The translations under genes were made by a program, and so were the position numbers. Shown in pieces: positions 11,590 to 21,896 of a DNA stretch of 64,000 nt (position 1 is its first letter; every line of letters begins with the position of its first letter). A model generated the notes under the pieces. The model searched no databases. It was not told the DNA's origin and saw only the letters and a list, made by a program, of their open reading frames with translations. The stretch lies in assembly GCF_027158005.1 (NCBI RefSeq), contig NZ_JAPVLQ010000004.1:124001-188000 (forward strand), in the 5' to 3' direction. The stretch comes from Rhodococcus sp. H36-A4 (GTDB lineage Bacteria > Actinomycetota > Actinomycetes > Mycobacteriales > Mycobacteriaceae).

Positions 11590-13125
11590 TCATGCATCCG
11601 TTGTGGTGCCTCGCAGCTTGACGAATACCGCAATCGAGGTAGCAGCCATGACAACAGCGGTAGCCACCGACGCAACGTGCATGCCGCTGATGAATGCCGC
11701 GTCAGCGGATTCGGACAAAAGTTCAGCGGTTCGAGCAGGAAGCGTGCGGGCGACGGCAACCGATCCGCCGAGCGTTTCCTGGGCGGACAACGCCTGAACC
11801 GGATCGAGGCCGGACACGTCGAGGCCTCGACGGAAGTACGACATGACGACCGTTCCGAGAATCGCAACGCCGAGCGCGATGCCGAGCTCGTACGCTGTCT
11901 CCGATACTGCGGACGCAGCACCTGCACGTTCGGGCTCGACCGCGCTCACGACCAGGTCCGAGGTGAGGGTCAGCGCTGTACCTGCGCCGGCACCGACAAG
12001 GACGAATCCTGCGATGAACAGTCCAGGTCCACCGTCGGCCCGAAGTCCTATCAGCAGAGCCGCGCCTACTGCGGCGACGGCCAACCCGGCTCCGAGCACC
12101 GTCCCCGGTGACCAGATGCGAACCAGGTAGGCCGCGATCAACGAGGTCACGATACTCGAGACAGTGCCGGGTAGTAGCAGCAGACCGGCCTGGAGCGGGC
12201 TGTTGCCCAAGACGAGCTGTAGATATTGAGCGCCGAAGAACAGGACTCCGGCAAGTGCGAACACCGACAGGAAGTTGGTGAACACCGCCGTCGAGAATGC
12301 AGGCTTGGCAAAGAGACGAAGGTCGATCATGGGTGATTCCAACGTTCGCTGACGTCGCACGAATGCGATACCTGCAGCGATGCCAACGGCTGCAGCGACG
12401 GCGTTGACCGTATCGAAACCATGCGTCGCGGTCTCCTTGATTGCGAAAACCAAAGGCACGAGGGCAGCGAGAGACAACGCAGAGCTGACTAGGTCGAATT
12501 TGCCGGGGTTCGGATCCTTCGATTCTGGGATCACCAGCGGTCCCAGCGCAATCAGCACGAGCATGACCGGAATGTTGATGAGGAACACAGATCCCCACCA
12601 GAAGTGCTCCAGAAGCCACCCGCCCACGAGCGGACCAGCGGCAGCACCGCCGCCCGCCATAGCGCCCCAGATCCCGATCGCCATGACCCGTTGACGCGAG
12701 TCGGTGAAGATCGTCCGAATGAGGCCGAGAGTCGCGGGCATCAATGTCGCACCGGATACGCCCTGAAGTATCCGCGCTGCGATGAGCATCTCGGGGCTGA
12801 CGGAGAAGGCAGCGATGATCGATGCGATGCCGAATCCAGCGGCACCGATGAGCAAAAGCCGACGACGGCCGATCCGATCGCCGAGGGTGCCCATCGTGAT
12901 GAGCAGACCTGCCAACACGAACGAATAGACGTCGATGATCCACAGCAGTTGATTACTGGTCGGCGCAAGGTCGGCGCTGATGAACGGCAGCGCAAGGTCG
13001 AGCACGGTGCCGTCGACTGCGATCAGAAGCACCGCGAACGCGAGCACCACCAGGCCGAGCCAGTCCTGTGTGGTGGCCCGGCGGTCAGGGGTGGATTGCA
13101 TGCTGGGCATGCTCGACTCGTTCAC
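11590..13125 (-). CDS. MFS multidrug efflux transporter, DHA2 (14-TM, EmrB/QacA/LfrA-like)
   Basis: A 511-residue proton-driven exporter with about 14 hydrophobic segments. TM1 carries DGTVLDLALPFI, the DHA2 motif with a membrane-embedded Asp; GDRIGRRR between TM2 and TM3 is MFS motif A, and RILQGVSGATLMPATLGLI is motif B-like. The set-up resembles mycobacterial LfrA with its divergent TetR repressor LfrR, but substrates cannot be read from sequence. GTG start at 13125, GAGGAG 7 bp upstream. The intergenic region to the tetR gene carries two operator-like repeats. Confidence 0.9.
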   Translation of the reverse strand: MNESSMPSMQSTPDRRATTQDWLGLVVLAFAVLLIAVDGTVLDLALPFISADLAPTSNQLLWIIDVYSFVLAGLLITMGTLGDRIGRRRLLLIGAAGFGIASIIAAFSVSPEMLIAARILQGVSGATLMPATLGLIRTIFTDSRQRVMAIGIWGAMAGGGAAAGPLVGGWLLEHFWWGSVFLINIPVMLVLIALGPLVIPESKDPNPGKFDLVSSALSLAALVPLVFAIKETATHGFDTVNAVAAAVGIAAGIAFVRRQRTLESPMIDLRLFAKPAFSTAVFTNFLSVFALAGVLFFGAQYLQLVLGNSPLQAGLLLLPGTVSSIVTSLIAAYLVRIWSPGTVLGAGLAVAAVGAALLIGLRADGGPGLFIAGFVLVGAGAGTALTLTSDLVVSAVEPERAGAASAVSETAYELGIALGVAILGTVVMSYFRRGLDVSGLDPVQALSAQETLGGSVAVARTLPARTAELLSESADAAFISGMHVASVATAVVMAATSIAVFVKLRGTTTDA

Positions 13126-13158
13126 GAACTTCTCCTCGGTTCTACAGTCTTCTACTAG

Positions 13159-13209
13159 ACCGTCCAGACGGTACAGTTATCCAGAATAGCAGTTCACCGT
13201 CCAGTCGGT
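13159..13209. promoter_or_regulatory. Two operator-like repeats between the exporter and tetR
   Basis: Site 1 (13159-13172) is the palindrome ACCGTC-CA-GACGGT; site 2 (13196-13209) is the near-copy ACCGTCCAGTCGGT. Both continue as ACAGT, giving nearly identical 19-bp direct repeats 37 bp apart. They sit just upstream of both divergent genes, as expected for autoregulation by a TetR repressor. Site 2 runs into TACAGT (13209-13214), a possible -10 box 7 bases before the tetR ATG. Confidence 0.7.
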
Positions 13210-13221
13210 ACAGTGCTGGAT

Positions 13222-13758
13222 ATGTCGTCTGACACACGTGATCGAATACTCGACGCCCTCGAGATGCTGCTACTCGACGAAGGATCCACGAAAGTGACAC
13301 TCGAGAGTGTCGCCGCGTCGGCGGGGGTTTCGAAAGGAGGATTGCTCTACCACTTCAATACCAAAGACGCGATGATCGCCGCCATGGTCCGCAGACTCGG
13401 CGAGCGTTCGGACACGCAACGGGCCGAAGCCGAACGCGGAGGATCCACCGTCGCCCACTGGTATCTGCAACCACCGGGAACGATCTCCGACAAAGAGACG
13501 GCCCTCTACCGTTCGACCCTCGCCGTACTGCGTAGCGTCGACGGCAAGCCTGGAGAGATACAACAAGCCGTCATCGACATGATGCGACTCTGGGACGAGA
13601 GCCTCCAGGCCGAGATCGAGGACCCGGTGCACGCCGAGATCGTGAGACTCGTCGGCGACGGCATCTACCTGGGCGCGCTATTGAATCTGCCGCCGGTGGA
13701 CCCGACACTGCATCAACAGGTCGTGGAACGGCTACTCGGATCCGATCACGTCAAATAG
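13222..13758 (+). CDS. TetR/AcrR family transcriptional repressor of the divergent exporter
   Basis: About 178 residues. The N-terminal helix-turn-helix spans TRDRILDALEMLL to SVAASAGVSKGGLLYHF (residues 5-50); the rest is a ligand-binding helical domain of the TetR_C type. It is divergent from the MFS exporter with paired operators between, so it most likely represses exporter and itself until a substrate drug binds. ATG at 13222 is preferred because TACAGT lies 7 bases upstream (leaderless); an in-frame GTG at 13213 is the alternative. Its 3' end overlaps the convergent ilvA by 13 bp. Confidence 0.9.
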   Translation: MSSDTRDRILDALEMLLLDEGSTKVTLESVAASAGVSKGGLLYHFNTKDAMIAAMVRRLGERSDTQRAEAERGGSTVAHWYLQPPGTISDKETALYRSTLAVLRSVDGKPGEIQQAVIDMMRLWDESLQAEIEDPVHAEIVRLVGDGIYLGALLNLPPVDPTLHQQVVERLLGSDHVK

Positions 13759-15107
13759 CGATATGCGGGTGTTCCGGGCTCCAACTGCTCAACCTGCAGA
13801 TGAGACGAACGCATACGTTCGAGAAGCGAACCGAGTCCTGACGCGACCCCGAGTTGAATACCGACCAACGCCGCGCCGGTCTCACGGTTGTTTCGCTTCA
13901 CGTACTCGAACAGGGTGATGTCGTCGTCCGGGCCGAGAACGTCGTCGAGAAAACGACGAAGTGCGCCTGGCTCCTGCGGAAAGTCGACGAGAAAGTAGTG
14001 CTTGAGTCCGAGGTGCACGAGGGAACGTTCGAGTATCTCGCCGTATCGCGACACATCATTGTTGCCACCCGAGATCAAGCACACCACAGTACTGCCGGGC
14101 GCAACCGAAATCTGATGCAGCGCAGCGACACTCAATGCGCCGGCCGGCTCGGCAATTACACCCTCGTTCTGGTACAGATCGAGCATGGCCGTGCAGATGG
14201 CCCCCTCGTCGATCTGCGTGACGAGAAACGGACCGGCGTCGAGGGTTCCCGGCCGAAAAGCAGGCATAGCCATGAGCGGCAACGACGCATGCGAGACAAC
14301 CTCGGCGCCCAGGTTCTGCAGAGCCGCGTACGGTACGTCACCGATCCGACGGACTGCAGCGCCGTCGACGAAGGGATCGATCTCCGCCAGCGTCACCGGC
14401 CCGCCTGCGACGAGAGCGGCCGTCATCGATGCGGCTCCGGAGGGCTCCACCCCAACCAATGCGGACGCCGGGGAGCGCTCGCGCAGGTACGTCGAGATGC
14501 CTGCGATACAGCCACCACCACCCACTGGCATGACCACGGTGTCCGGAGCAGCACCGAGCTGCTCGATGATCTCGGCTGCAATTGTTCCCTGCCCTGCTAC
14601 TGTCCGCGCATCGTCGAACGGTGGAACCATCGTTGCGCCTGTTCGCGCGACATCGGCCGCGGCAGAAGCACTGGCAGCGTCGAACGTGTCCCCGGTGACG
14701 ATCAGTTCGACGAACTCACCACCATGGACGCGAATACGGTCACGCTTCTGTTTGGGAGTGTTGGCAGGAACATAGATCCGGCCGTGCACCTGCATCGATC
14801 GACACGCGAACGCCACACCCTGCGCGTGGTTCCCGGCGCTGGCAGTCACTACCCCGACCGCCAACTCCTCAGGGCTCAGCTGCGCCATCAGATTGTAGGC
14901 ACCACGGATCTTGTACGAGCGAACGATCTGCAGGTCCTCGCGTTTGAGATAGACCTGCGCACCGGTAACAGCAGAGAGTCGTTCGCAGTATTGCAGCGGC
15001 GTCGCGGACACCACGCCCGAAATTCGTCGCGCAGCCGTGTCGATATCGTCCGCAGTGACTGCGAACGTGTGACTGTTGGTTACGACTACGTCAGGCGAGT
15101 TGGACAC
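13746..15107 (-). CDS. ilvA: Threonine ammonia-lyase (threonine dehydratase), biosynthetic
   Basis: A PLP enzyme of about 453 residues converting threonine to 2-oxobutanoate, the first committed step to isoleucine. The PLP lysine is in VRSYKIRGAYN; SAGNHAQGVAFAC, the glycine loop VGGGGCIAG and LISGGNNDVSRYGE are the other cofactor motifs. A C-terminal ACT-like regulatory part contains HYFLVDFPQEPGALRRF and DDITLFEYVKRNNRETG. The GTG at 15107 (SNSPDVV) fits homologues; an ATG at 15164 with AGG upstream would add 19 residues including a Trp-Trp pair. Convergent with tetR. Confidence 0.93.
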   Translation of the reverse strand: MSNSPDVVVTNSHTFAVTADDIDTAARRISGVVSATPLQYCERLSAVTGAQVYLKREDLQIVRSYKIRGAYNLMAQLSPEELAVGVVTASAGNHAQGVAFACRSMQVHGRIYVPANTPKQKRDRIRVHGGEFVELIVTGDTFDAASASAAADVARTGATMVPPFDDARTVAGQGTIAAEIIEQLGAAPDTVVMPVGGGGCIAGISTYLRERSPASALVGVEPSGAASMTAALVAGGPVTLAEIDPFVDGAAVRRIGDVPYAALQNLGAEVVSHASLPLMAMPAFRPGTLDAGPFLVTQIDEGAICTAMLDLYQNEGVIAEPAGALSVAALHQISVAPGSTVVCLISGGNNDVSRYGEILERSLVHLGLKHYFLVDFPQEPGALRRFLDDVLGPDDDITLFEYVKRNNRETGAALVGIQLGVASGLGSLLERMRSSHLQVEQLEPGTPAYRYLT

Positions 15108-15174
15108 TCGTTCATGCTGCCACCAGCACAGTTCCCGATTCGAACCGGGCGTGCATTGCGCCATCGAAGACCTG

Positions 15175-15211
15175 CTGCGGCCGACCCCGAGCGTCTCGGA
15201 GTCGGCCGCAG
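15175..15211 (-). terminator. Hairpin between the FadH-like gene and ilvA
   Basis: CTGCGGCCGAC and GTCGGCCGCAG form an 11-bp GC-rich stem around a 15-base loop. It lies 22 bp past the stop of the FadH-like gene and about 68 bp before the preferred ilvA start. No T-run follows. Terminator-like; an attenuator role for ilvA is also possible. Confidence 0.5.
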
Positions 15212-15232
15212 CCTGTGGGCTCAGCCTATGGC

Positions 15233-17347
15233 TTACAGAGCCGTGGCGACCTTCCAGGCCGTATGAATCGCACCCTCGATGTAATCGACCGAGACAGCGT
15301 CACCCACAACCTGCACATCGGCAACTACACCCGCCAGCGCTTCGGCGAGCGGAGCCTGCGCCGAAACACCCGAAGCGACGACGACCATGGCGGCCGGCGC
15401 GGTCAACGTCTGGTCACCTACTCGGAACTCGACGTGGTCCTTGGTGATTCGCTGCACGGTCGCGTTGCGGTGGATCACCACACCGTGCTCCTTCGCATGG
15501 CGAACCGCAGTCCAGCGACGCGGCATCGCCATCGGCACGCCGAGCTGCTGCCCTTCTTCGAGCAACGTCACATTCCGTCCACGCTCGGCCAAGAACTCTG
15601 CGAGCTCGAGCCCCACGAGCGAGCCACCGACCACGACGACGTTCTTGCCCATCGGCAGGAACTTACGTGTCACGGTGCGGATTGCGGCGGGGCTCTTGGT
15701 GATGCCGGAGAGCTTGCCCAGCTTGGCCATGATCCGAAGGAAGGGTGGTACCTGTGAGGTGTCACCGGCACCGGTCATCAAGGCGCGCAGCGTGTCACCG
15801 GTGTGTACGTGCGGCAAGTCGCCACCCGGAACGCTGGGCCGATCACGAACTGCGCCGGTGGCCACCACGACCACATCCGCATCCAACGCCTTGATCGAGG
15901 CGACGGTGGCCTCGGTATTCAACCGGATGTCAACACCCAAACGCTCGACCTCGACCTTCAGCCACTTCAGCAGACGCCCATTGTCCGGAGTCGTAAGGCT
16001 CGAGAACCAGAGTGTGCCGCCGAGACGATCGGACTTGTCCAGCACCGTAACTCGGTGTCCGCGCTCGCTGGCCACGCGAGCAACCTCGAGTCCGCCGGGA
16101 CCCGCGCCGACAACAACAACGTGCTTGGGAGTAGCGGTGCGCACGAGCGGAAGCATTGCTTCATTACCCAGGGCGGGGTTCACCGCACACAGCGGAGTCT
16201 CGTCCCAGAAGTTTTCCTGAACGCACACATAACAATTGATGCAGGGACGGACGCGCTCCGGCGTTCCGGCCTCGAGCTTGTTCACCAAGTCCGGATCAGC
16301 GAGCAGCTGGCGACCCATCGCCGCGAAGTCCGTGCGTCCTTCCGCGATCATCTTCTCGCTGACGTCGGGGAGCATACGTCCGACGGTGATCACGGGGATC
16401 GATATCGCCTGCTTGATTCGCGTTGCATTATCAGTGTAGAAGCCGACCTTGTCGGGCAGGGGCCCGTCGGTGAAGTTGGCGAAAGCGTTCAGTGCGGTAC
16501 CGGTGACGTGGATGGCGTCAGCTCCGGCCTCCTCGAACATCTTTGCGGCCGCAACGGCTTCGTCGACGGTCAGCCCGTCGGTTTCGCCGTACTCTTGACC
16601 GGCCAGACGCACGATGACGGCAAGCGAATCGCCGACCTCCGCCTCGACCGCCCGAATAACTTCACAAGTCAGGCGAGCCCGATTCTCCATGGAACCGCCG
16701 TACTCGTCGCTGCGCTGATTCGTGTACCGACTCAGGAAGGCGCCGAGGACGTAGTTGTGGGCACAGTGAATCTCGACGGCGTCGCCACCCGCGGCCTTCA
16801 CCCGTCCGGCAGCCTCGGCGAACATGCGGACCAGCCAATCCAGATCTTCCTTGGTGGCTTCGTGGTACGTCGCCTTCTTGCCCTCGTTGATGGCACCCAT
16901 CTTGCCCAGTTCTTCGGGTGTGCAATCGATCATCGCACTCATGTCACTCGGCGGCTTCGGCATGGACGGCACCAGCTGCGGTCGGCCGTCGAGGGTGTCG
17001 ATGCGCGCCACCTTGCCGTGGTGCGTCATCTGCACGCACAGCTTGCTGCCAGTGGCGTGCACCGCGTCCGCCAGCGCCTTGATTCCGGGGATGAACCGGT
17101 CTTCCGAGAGCCCCGGTTCCTTGCGGCTGGTGCATCCCACCGGGTAGGCAACAGCGCAGCAACCGGTGATGATCAGCCCTGTGCCACCGGCCGAGCGAGC
17201 AACGAAGTGGTCGATGTCACCCTTTTCGATTTCACCGTCGTGGCATAGGTTCATGTCCATTGCGGGCAGAACGACGCGGTTCGGAACGGTCATAGGGCCG
17301 ATGGTCCCGGGGGCGAGCAGGTGCGGGAAAGTTTGGTTGCGGGTCAC
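15233..17347 (-). CDS. NADH:flavin oxidoreductase / 2,4-dienoyl-CoA reductase-like (FadH family)
   Basis: About 704 residues with the FadH/old-yellow-enzyme architecture: an FMN TIM barrel (residues 1-340; HCAHNYVLGAFLSRYTN), an iron-sulfur segment RPCINCYVC followed by a further cysteine in PLCAVNP, then FAD (VVVGAGPGGLEVARVA) and NAD(P)H (NVVVVGGSLVGLELAEFL) Rossmann motifs. FadH reduces 2,4-dienoyl-CoA during unsaturated fatty-acid oxidation; other members act on different enones, so the substrate is uncertain. GTG at 17347 begins TRNQTFPHLLAPG; a TTG at 17380 is the only longer option. Monocistronic. Confidence 0.85.
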   Translation of the reverse strand: MTRNQTFPHLLAPGTIGPMTVPNRVVLPAMDMNLCHDGEIEKGDIDHFVARSAGGTGLIITGCCAVAYPVGCTSRKEPGLSEDRFIPGIKALADAVHATGSKLCVQMTHHGKVARIDTLDGRPQLVPSMPKPPSDMSAMIDCTPEELGKMGAINEGKKATYHEATKEDLDWLVRMFAEAAGRVKAAGGDAVEIHCAHNYVLGAFLSRYTNQRSDEYGGSMENRARLTCEVIRAVEAEVGDSLAVIVRLAGQEYGETDGLTVDEAVAAAKMFEEAGADAIHVTGTALNAFANFTDGPLPDKVGFYTDNATRIKQAISIPVITVGRMLPDVSEKMIAEGRTDFAAMGRQLLADPDLVNKLEAGTPERVRPCINCYVCVQENFWDETPLCAVNPALGNEAMLPLVRTATPKHVVVVGAGPGGLEVARVASERGHRVTVLDKSDRLGGTLWFSSLTTPDNGRLLKWLKVEVERLGVDIRLNTEATVASIKALDADVVVVATGAVRDRPSVPGGDLPHVHTGDTLRALMTGAGDTSQVPPFLRIMAKLGKLSGITKSPAAIRTVTRKFLPMGKNVVVVGGSLVGLELAEFLAERGRNVTLLEEGQQLGVPMAMPRRWTAVRHAKEHGVVIHRNATVQRITKDHVEFRVGDQTLTAPAAMVVVASGVSAQAPLAEALAGVVADVQVVGDAVSVDYIEGAIHTAWKVATAL

Positions 17348-17438
17348 GAGTAGACGATAATTCGCTTTGCACCGTGACAATGAATCGCTCTCGATGAACG
17401 GGACTCCACGGCGAAATACGAACTGCCACCGGCGCGTT

Positions 17439-17873
17439 TCAGGCTCTGCTCAGCACGAAGACTGGTATTTCGCGATCGGTCTTTTTCTGGTAGTCCGCGT
17501 AGTCGGGATACGCCGCAACAGCGCGCTCCCACCACACCGCTTTGTCCTCGCCGGTGACCTCCCGCGCCACGTAGTCGGCCTTTTCCGTACCGTCCTGCAA
17601 TTCGACATTCGGATCGGCAACCACGTTGTAGTACCACACCGGATGCTTCGGAGCTCCGCCCAAAGAGGCGACGACCGCGTACTCACCGTCGTGCTCGACC
17701 CTCATCAACGGTGTCTTACGAAGCTTGCCCGTCTTGTTCCCCTTGGTGGTCAGCAGAACTACCGGCATCCCATTCATGGATGTGCCTTGCGTGCCCCCCG
17801 ATTCCTCGAGAAGTTCGGCCTGCTTACGGGCCCAGTCGGAGGTGCTCGGTTCGTATTCCCCTGTCAACGGCAT
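17439..17873 (-). CDS. Nitroreductase-family deazaflavin (F420)-dependent protein, Ddn-like
   Basis: A 144-residue single-domain protein of the Ddn/FDOR-A split-barrel type. [20 protein letters not shown] and [20 protein letters not shown] are hallmark blocks for binding coenzyme F420, made by actinobacteria. Members reduce quinones or nitro compounds; the physiological substrate is unknown here. ATG at 17873; the next gene on this strand is 86 bp downstream. Confidence 0.9.
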   Translation of the reverse strand: MPLTGEYEPSTSDWARKQAELLEESGGTQGTSMNGMPVVLLTTKGNKTGKLRKTPLMRVEHDGEYAVVASLGGAPKHPVWYYNVVADPNVELQDGTEKADYVAREVTGEDKAVWWERAVAAYPDYADYQKKTDREIPVFVLSRA

Positions 17874-18033
17874 GGCGTCCAGTCAACACCTACTCGGGCC
17901 CCCATGCCACCAGTGCCGACTTTCTTCCCGTTGCGCGATGACACGGAATACCCGACACCGAAGTTCGGTAGCCCGAAACCTTGGGTACGTATAACCTGAA
18001 CAAGAATGCGCTACCTCCGATTGGAGCACCGAG

Positions 18034-18318
18034 ATGACACACGCCGAGACGACAGCCGGTACGCGTACGCGCTTGCGCACAGTGGATATCGCCGGCACAC
18101 CGTGGCCGGTGTACAAGCTCGAAGCTCTCGCCGTAGGCGTTCTGGTGCTGCTCGGCGCATTGGCACTGACTACTTCACTGCAGGTAGCCGTTCTCGGTAG
18201 CGCATGCGCGACGGTCCTCGCCTGGTGGTCCCTGAGGCTCGCGGAAGCGCTCAGCCCGCCAAGCAGCCAGGACCGAACAGTGCCTTCAAATCACCCATCA
18301 ACGCCGACGTCGGGGTAA
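18034..18318 (+). CDS. Small membrane protein of unknown function
   Basis: 94 residues with two hydrophobic helices (about residues 30-46 and 48-70) after a charged N-terminus, and a Ser/Pro-rich tail. No family recognised. The start has GGAG 7 bp upstream, and a TATAAC -10-like box lies about 40 bp before it. Its last 68 bp overlap the 3' end of convergent dnaE1, so both C-termini are encoded on opposite strands of the same DNA. Confidence 0.65.
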   Translation: MTHAETTAGTRTRLRTVDIAGTPWPVYKLEALAVGVLVLLGALALTTSLQVAVLGSACATVLAWWSLRLAEALSPPSSQDRTVPSNHPSTPTSG

Positions 18319-21300
18319 CCCGCAGACTGTCGTCGAGCTTCATTGCGGTCACCTTGTCTCCGCTCACCAGACGCAGATGCACATCCGAAGTACCCGGGTG
18401 AGACATCAATATCTTCTTCAGTGCACCGACTTTGTCGGCCGTGCACTGACGGGTCGGAAGGCTGACGGCCAATGGCTTCGCAACTCCGACAGCCGAGAGA
18501 TCCGGTACCGCGAGATCGTTGGCGATCAGTGAAATCCGGTCGTCACGCACCGATACTCGACCCTTGACCAGTACCACGGAATCTTCGGTCACATCTGCCC
18601 CGAAGACCGAATACGCCTGCGGGAAGAACAGCACCTCGATGCCGCCGACGAGGTCTTCCAGTTGCGCCGATGCCCAGGTAAGACCGTTCTTGTTGACGCG
18701 CCGGTTGACCGAGGCGAGAATTCCGCCGATGGTGACCTGGGTGCCGTCCTTGACGTCCCCTTCGAGAATCGCCGGAATGTTGGTGTCCGACTGCGCATTC
18801 AGCATGTGCTCGACACCCAGCAGCGGGTGACCGGACACATACAGACCGAGCATTTCTCGTTCGAGTGCCAGACGATGCTTCGAATCCCACTCCTCGTCCG
18901 GAACACGCACATTGAAGACCGCTGAGATCGACTCGTCGGCGTCCTCGCCACCGAAGAGGTCGAACTGCCCGATCGCCTCGGCCTTCTTGGTGCCCATCAC
19001 CGCATCGATAGCGTCGGCGTGAATGAGCATCAACCCTTTTCGAGGGTGGTCCAGTGAATCGAAGGCGCCCGCCTTGATGAGCGACTCGGTGACCTTCTTG
19101 CTACATGCAACAGCATCGATCTTCTGGAGATAGTCGGAGAAGTCGGTGTACTTCGACTTTTCCGCCCTCGCACGAAGGATGGAGGCTACGACGTTGGTTC
19201 CGACGTTGCGCACCGCGCCGAGACCGAAGCGAATATCCGTGCCGACGGAGGCGAAGTTGAGTTCGGATTCGTTGACGTCCGGTGGCAACACGGTGATACC
19301 GAGCTTGCGGCAGTCGGCCAGATACAGCGCAGCCTTGTCCTTGTCGTCGCCGACACTGGTAAGAAGCCCTGCCATGTATTCGGCGGGGTAGTTCGCCTTC
19401 AGATACGCCGTCCAATAGGACACCAGACCGTAACCGGCGGAGTGCGACTTGTTGAACGCGTAACCGGCGAACGGCAAAACCGTATCCCACAGCGCCTTGA
19501 TAGCTGCCTCGGAAAAACTGTTGTCCAGCATGCCCTGCCGGAAACCGGCATACGCCTTCTCCAGCTCCGAAAGTTTCTTCTTACCCATCGCCCGACGCAG
19601 CAGGTCGGCCTGACCGAGCGAGTACCCGGCCACCTTCTGCGCCAACTGCATGATCTGCTCCTGGTACACGACCAGTCCGTAGGTCTCGCCGAGAATCACC
19701 TTGAGGGGTTCTTCGAGTTCGGCGTGGATGGGCTTGACCTCTTGTCGAGCATTCTTACGATCTGCGTAATCGTTGTGCGAGTTCATCCCCATCGGGCCCG
19801 GGCGGTACAACGCGAGAACTGCGACGATGTCCTCGAAACCGGTGGGCTGCATGCGTCGGAGCAAGTCTCGCATTGCACTGCCGTCGAGCTGGAACACGCC
19901 GAGAGTGTCACCGCGCGAGAGCAATTCGAACGTCGCCGGATCATCGAGCGGCAACGCATCGAGGTCGATGTCGATACCCCTGTTGGCCTTGATGTTCTCG
20001 ATTGCATCACCGATGACGGTGAGGTTTCGCAGCCCGAGGAAGTCCATCTTGAGCAGACCGATCGCCTCACACGACGGGTAGTCCCAGCCGGTGATGATCG
20101 CGCCGTCCTGTGCACGTTTCCAGACCGGGATCGCGTCGGTGAGCGGCTCGGAGGACATGATCACCGCGCAGGCGTGCACACCGGCGTTACGGATCAGCCC
20201 TTCGAGACCCTTGGCCGTTTTGTAGATCGTCGCCACGTCGGGATTGGAATCGATGAGCGCACGGACTTCGGTGGCTTCCTTGTACCGCTCGTGCGCCGGA
20301 TCGGTGATCCCGGCAACCGAGATGTCCTTGGCCATGATGGGAGGTGGAAGCGCCTTGGTGATCTGATCGGCGATACCGAACCCCGGCTGCCCGAACTGAA
20401 CACGCGCAGCATCCTTGATCGCGGCCTTCGTCTTGATGGTTCCGAAGGTGATGACCTGAGCGACGCGGTCGCTGCCCCACTTCTCGGTTGCATAACGGAC
20501 CATCTCACCGCGTCGGCGATCATCGAAGTCGATATCGATATCGGGCATCGACACGCGCTCGGGGTTCAGGAACCGCTCGAACAACAGTCCGTGCGGAAGC
20601 GGATCGATGTTGGTGATCCCCATCGAGTACGCCACGAGAGAGCCTGCAGCCGAGCCACGGCCTGGCCCTACTCGGATGCCGACGGCCTTTGCGTGGTTGA
20701 TGAGGTCTCCGACGACGAGGAAGTACGCCGGGAACCCCATTTCGAGAATGACGCCGATCTCGTATTCGGCCCGGGCGAGGTATTCCTCGGTCGGGCCATC
20801 GGGGAAACGGCGGTCCAGCCCGGTCATGACCTCGTGCCGAAGCCACGTTCCCTGGGTGTGTCCTTCGGGAACTGGGAAGATCGGCATGCGGTCACGGTGC
20901 GCCCACACGTCGTCGTAAGGCTGGACGCGCTCGGCGATGGCAAGCGTGCTGTCGCAGGCGCCAGGAACCTGGTCGTCCCATAGTTCGCGCATTTCTGCTG
21001 CCGACTTGAGGTAGTAACCGTCGCCGTCGAACTTGAAGCGGGTGGGATCGCTGAGAGTCTTGCCCGTCTGAATGCACAGCAGCGCCTCGTGATTGACCGC
21101 TGCGTCTTTCGTGACGTAATGGCAGTCGTTCGTGGCGAGTGGCGGGATCGACAGCTTCTTGCTGATCTCGAGCAGCCCTTCGCGGACTCGGCGCTCGATC
21201 GACAGCCCATGGTCCATCAACTCGACGAAGAAGTTCTCCGGGCCCCAGATTTCCTGCCACTTGGCGGCAGCCTCCATCGCCTCGCGATCCTGACCGAGCC

Positions 21301-21787
21301 GAAGTCGCGTCTGCACCTCACCCGACGGACACCCGGTGGTGGCGATGATGCCTTCTGCATGTGTGGCGATGAGCTCTTCGTCCATCCGTGCCCACTTGCC
21401 CAATTGGCCCTCGATGGATGCCAGCGAGGACAACTTGAACAAGTTGCGCAGACCGGTGGCATTCTCGGCGACCATCGTCATGTGGGTGTACGCGCCACTG
21501 CCGGAGACGTCGTCGGACTTCTGACTCCGGTCACCCCAGAGCACACGCTTCTTGTTGAATCTCGACTCGGGCGCGACATATGCCTCGATGCCGATGATCG
21601 GCTTGATGCCCGCCTTCTTGGCCTCGTTGTAGAACTCGCTCGCGCCATACATGTTGCCGTGGTCGGTCATTCCAACCGCGGTCATCCCCAAGCGTCCGGC
21701 CTCGGCGAACATCGGCGCGATCTTCGCGGCCCCGTCGAGCATCGAGTACTCGGTGTGGTTATGCAGATGAACGAACGAGTCAGCCAC
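18251..21787 (-). CDS. dnaE: DNA polymerase III alpha subunit DnaE1
   Basis: About 1178 residues, the replicative polymerase catalytic subunit. The N-terminal PHP domain starts at [16 protein letters not shown] and keeps its metal-binding histidines, as in mycobacterial DnaE1, where PHP is the proofreading exonuclease. The palm aspartates are in [10 protein letters not shown], with [14 protein letters not shown] upstream. Thumb, helix-hairpin-helix and C-terminal OB regions follow ([16 protein letters not shown]). Start at GTG 21787 because AGGAG sits 8 bp upstream; an ATG at 21793 is only 2 bp from that site. Confidence 0.96.
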   Translation of the reverse strand: MADSFVHLHNHTEYSMLDGAAKIAPMFAEAGRLGMTAVGMTDHGNMYGASEFYNEAKKAGIKPIIGIEAYVAPESRFNKKRVLWGDRSQKSDDVSGSGAYTHMTMVAENATGLRNLFKLSSLASIEGQLGKWARMDEELIATHAEGIIATTGCPSGEVQTRLRLGQDREAMEAAAKWQEIWGPENFFVELMDHGLSIERRVREGLLEISKKLSIPPLATNDCHYVTKDAAVNHEALLCIQTGKTLSDPTRFKFDGDGYYLKSAAEMRELWDDQVPGACDSTLAIAERVQPYDDVWAHRDRMPIFPVPEGHTQGTWLRHEVMTGLDRRFPDGPTEEYLARAEYEIGVILEMGFPAYFLVVGDLINHAKAVGIRVGPGRGSAAGSLVAYSMGITNIDPLPHGLLFERFLNPERVSMPDIDIDFDDRRRGEMVRYATEKWGSDRVAQVITFGTIKTKAAIKDAARVQFGQPGFGIADQITKALPPPIMAKDISVAGITDPAHERYKEATEVRALIDSNPDVATIYKTAKGLEGLIRNAGVHACAVIMSSEPLTDAIPVWKRAQDGAIITGWDYPSCEAIGLLKMDFLGLRNLTVIGDAIENIKANRGIDIDLDALPLDDPATFELLSRGDTLGVFQLDGSAMRDLLRRMQPTGFEDIVAVLALYRPGPMGMNSHNDYADRKNARQEVKPIHAELEEPLKVILGETYGLVVYQEQIMQLAQKVAGYSLGQADLLRRAMGKKKLSELEKAYAGFRQGMLDNSFSEAAIKALWDTVLPFAGYAFNKSHSAGYGLVSYWTAYLKANYPAEYMAGLLTSVGDDKDKAALYLADCRKLGITVLPPDVNESELNFASVGTDIRFGLGAVRNVGTNVVASILRARAEKSKYTDFSDYLQKIDAVACSKKVTESLIKAGAFDSLDHPRKGLMLIHADAIDAVMGTKKAEAIGQFDLFGGEDADESISAVFNVRVPDEEWDSKHRLALEREMLGLYVSGHPLLGVEHMLNAQSDTNIPAILEGDVKDGTQVTIGGILASVNRRVNKNGLTWASAQLEDLVGGIEVLFFPQAYSVFGADVTEDSVVLVKGRVSVRDDRISLIANDLAVPDLSAVGVAKPLAVSLPTRQCTADKVGALKKILMSHPGTSDVHLRLVSGDKVTAMKLDDSLRVTPTSALMGDLKALFGPGCLAG

Positions 21788-21896
21788 GAACATGTCTCCT
21801 GAAGGTCGAACTGTGTGTGAATCTCGGCCCGAAAGTCTCGGGCAGTGCCAATCGCGCCAGCTGGAAGGATCTATACCGAAGCCCACCCACTCTAAG

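Noticed and set aside
15108-15164. Trp-rich leader peptide controlling ilvA
   Set aside because: The Trp-Trp codons are in frame with ilvA and there is no separate stop; isoleucine-pathway leaders would be rich in Ile, Val or Leu codons.
15803-17248. 481-residue plus-strand open frame
   Set aside because: Antisense shadow of the FadH-like gene with no domain signature.
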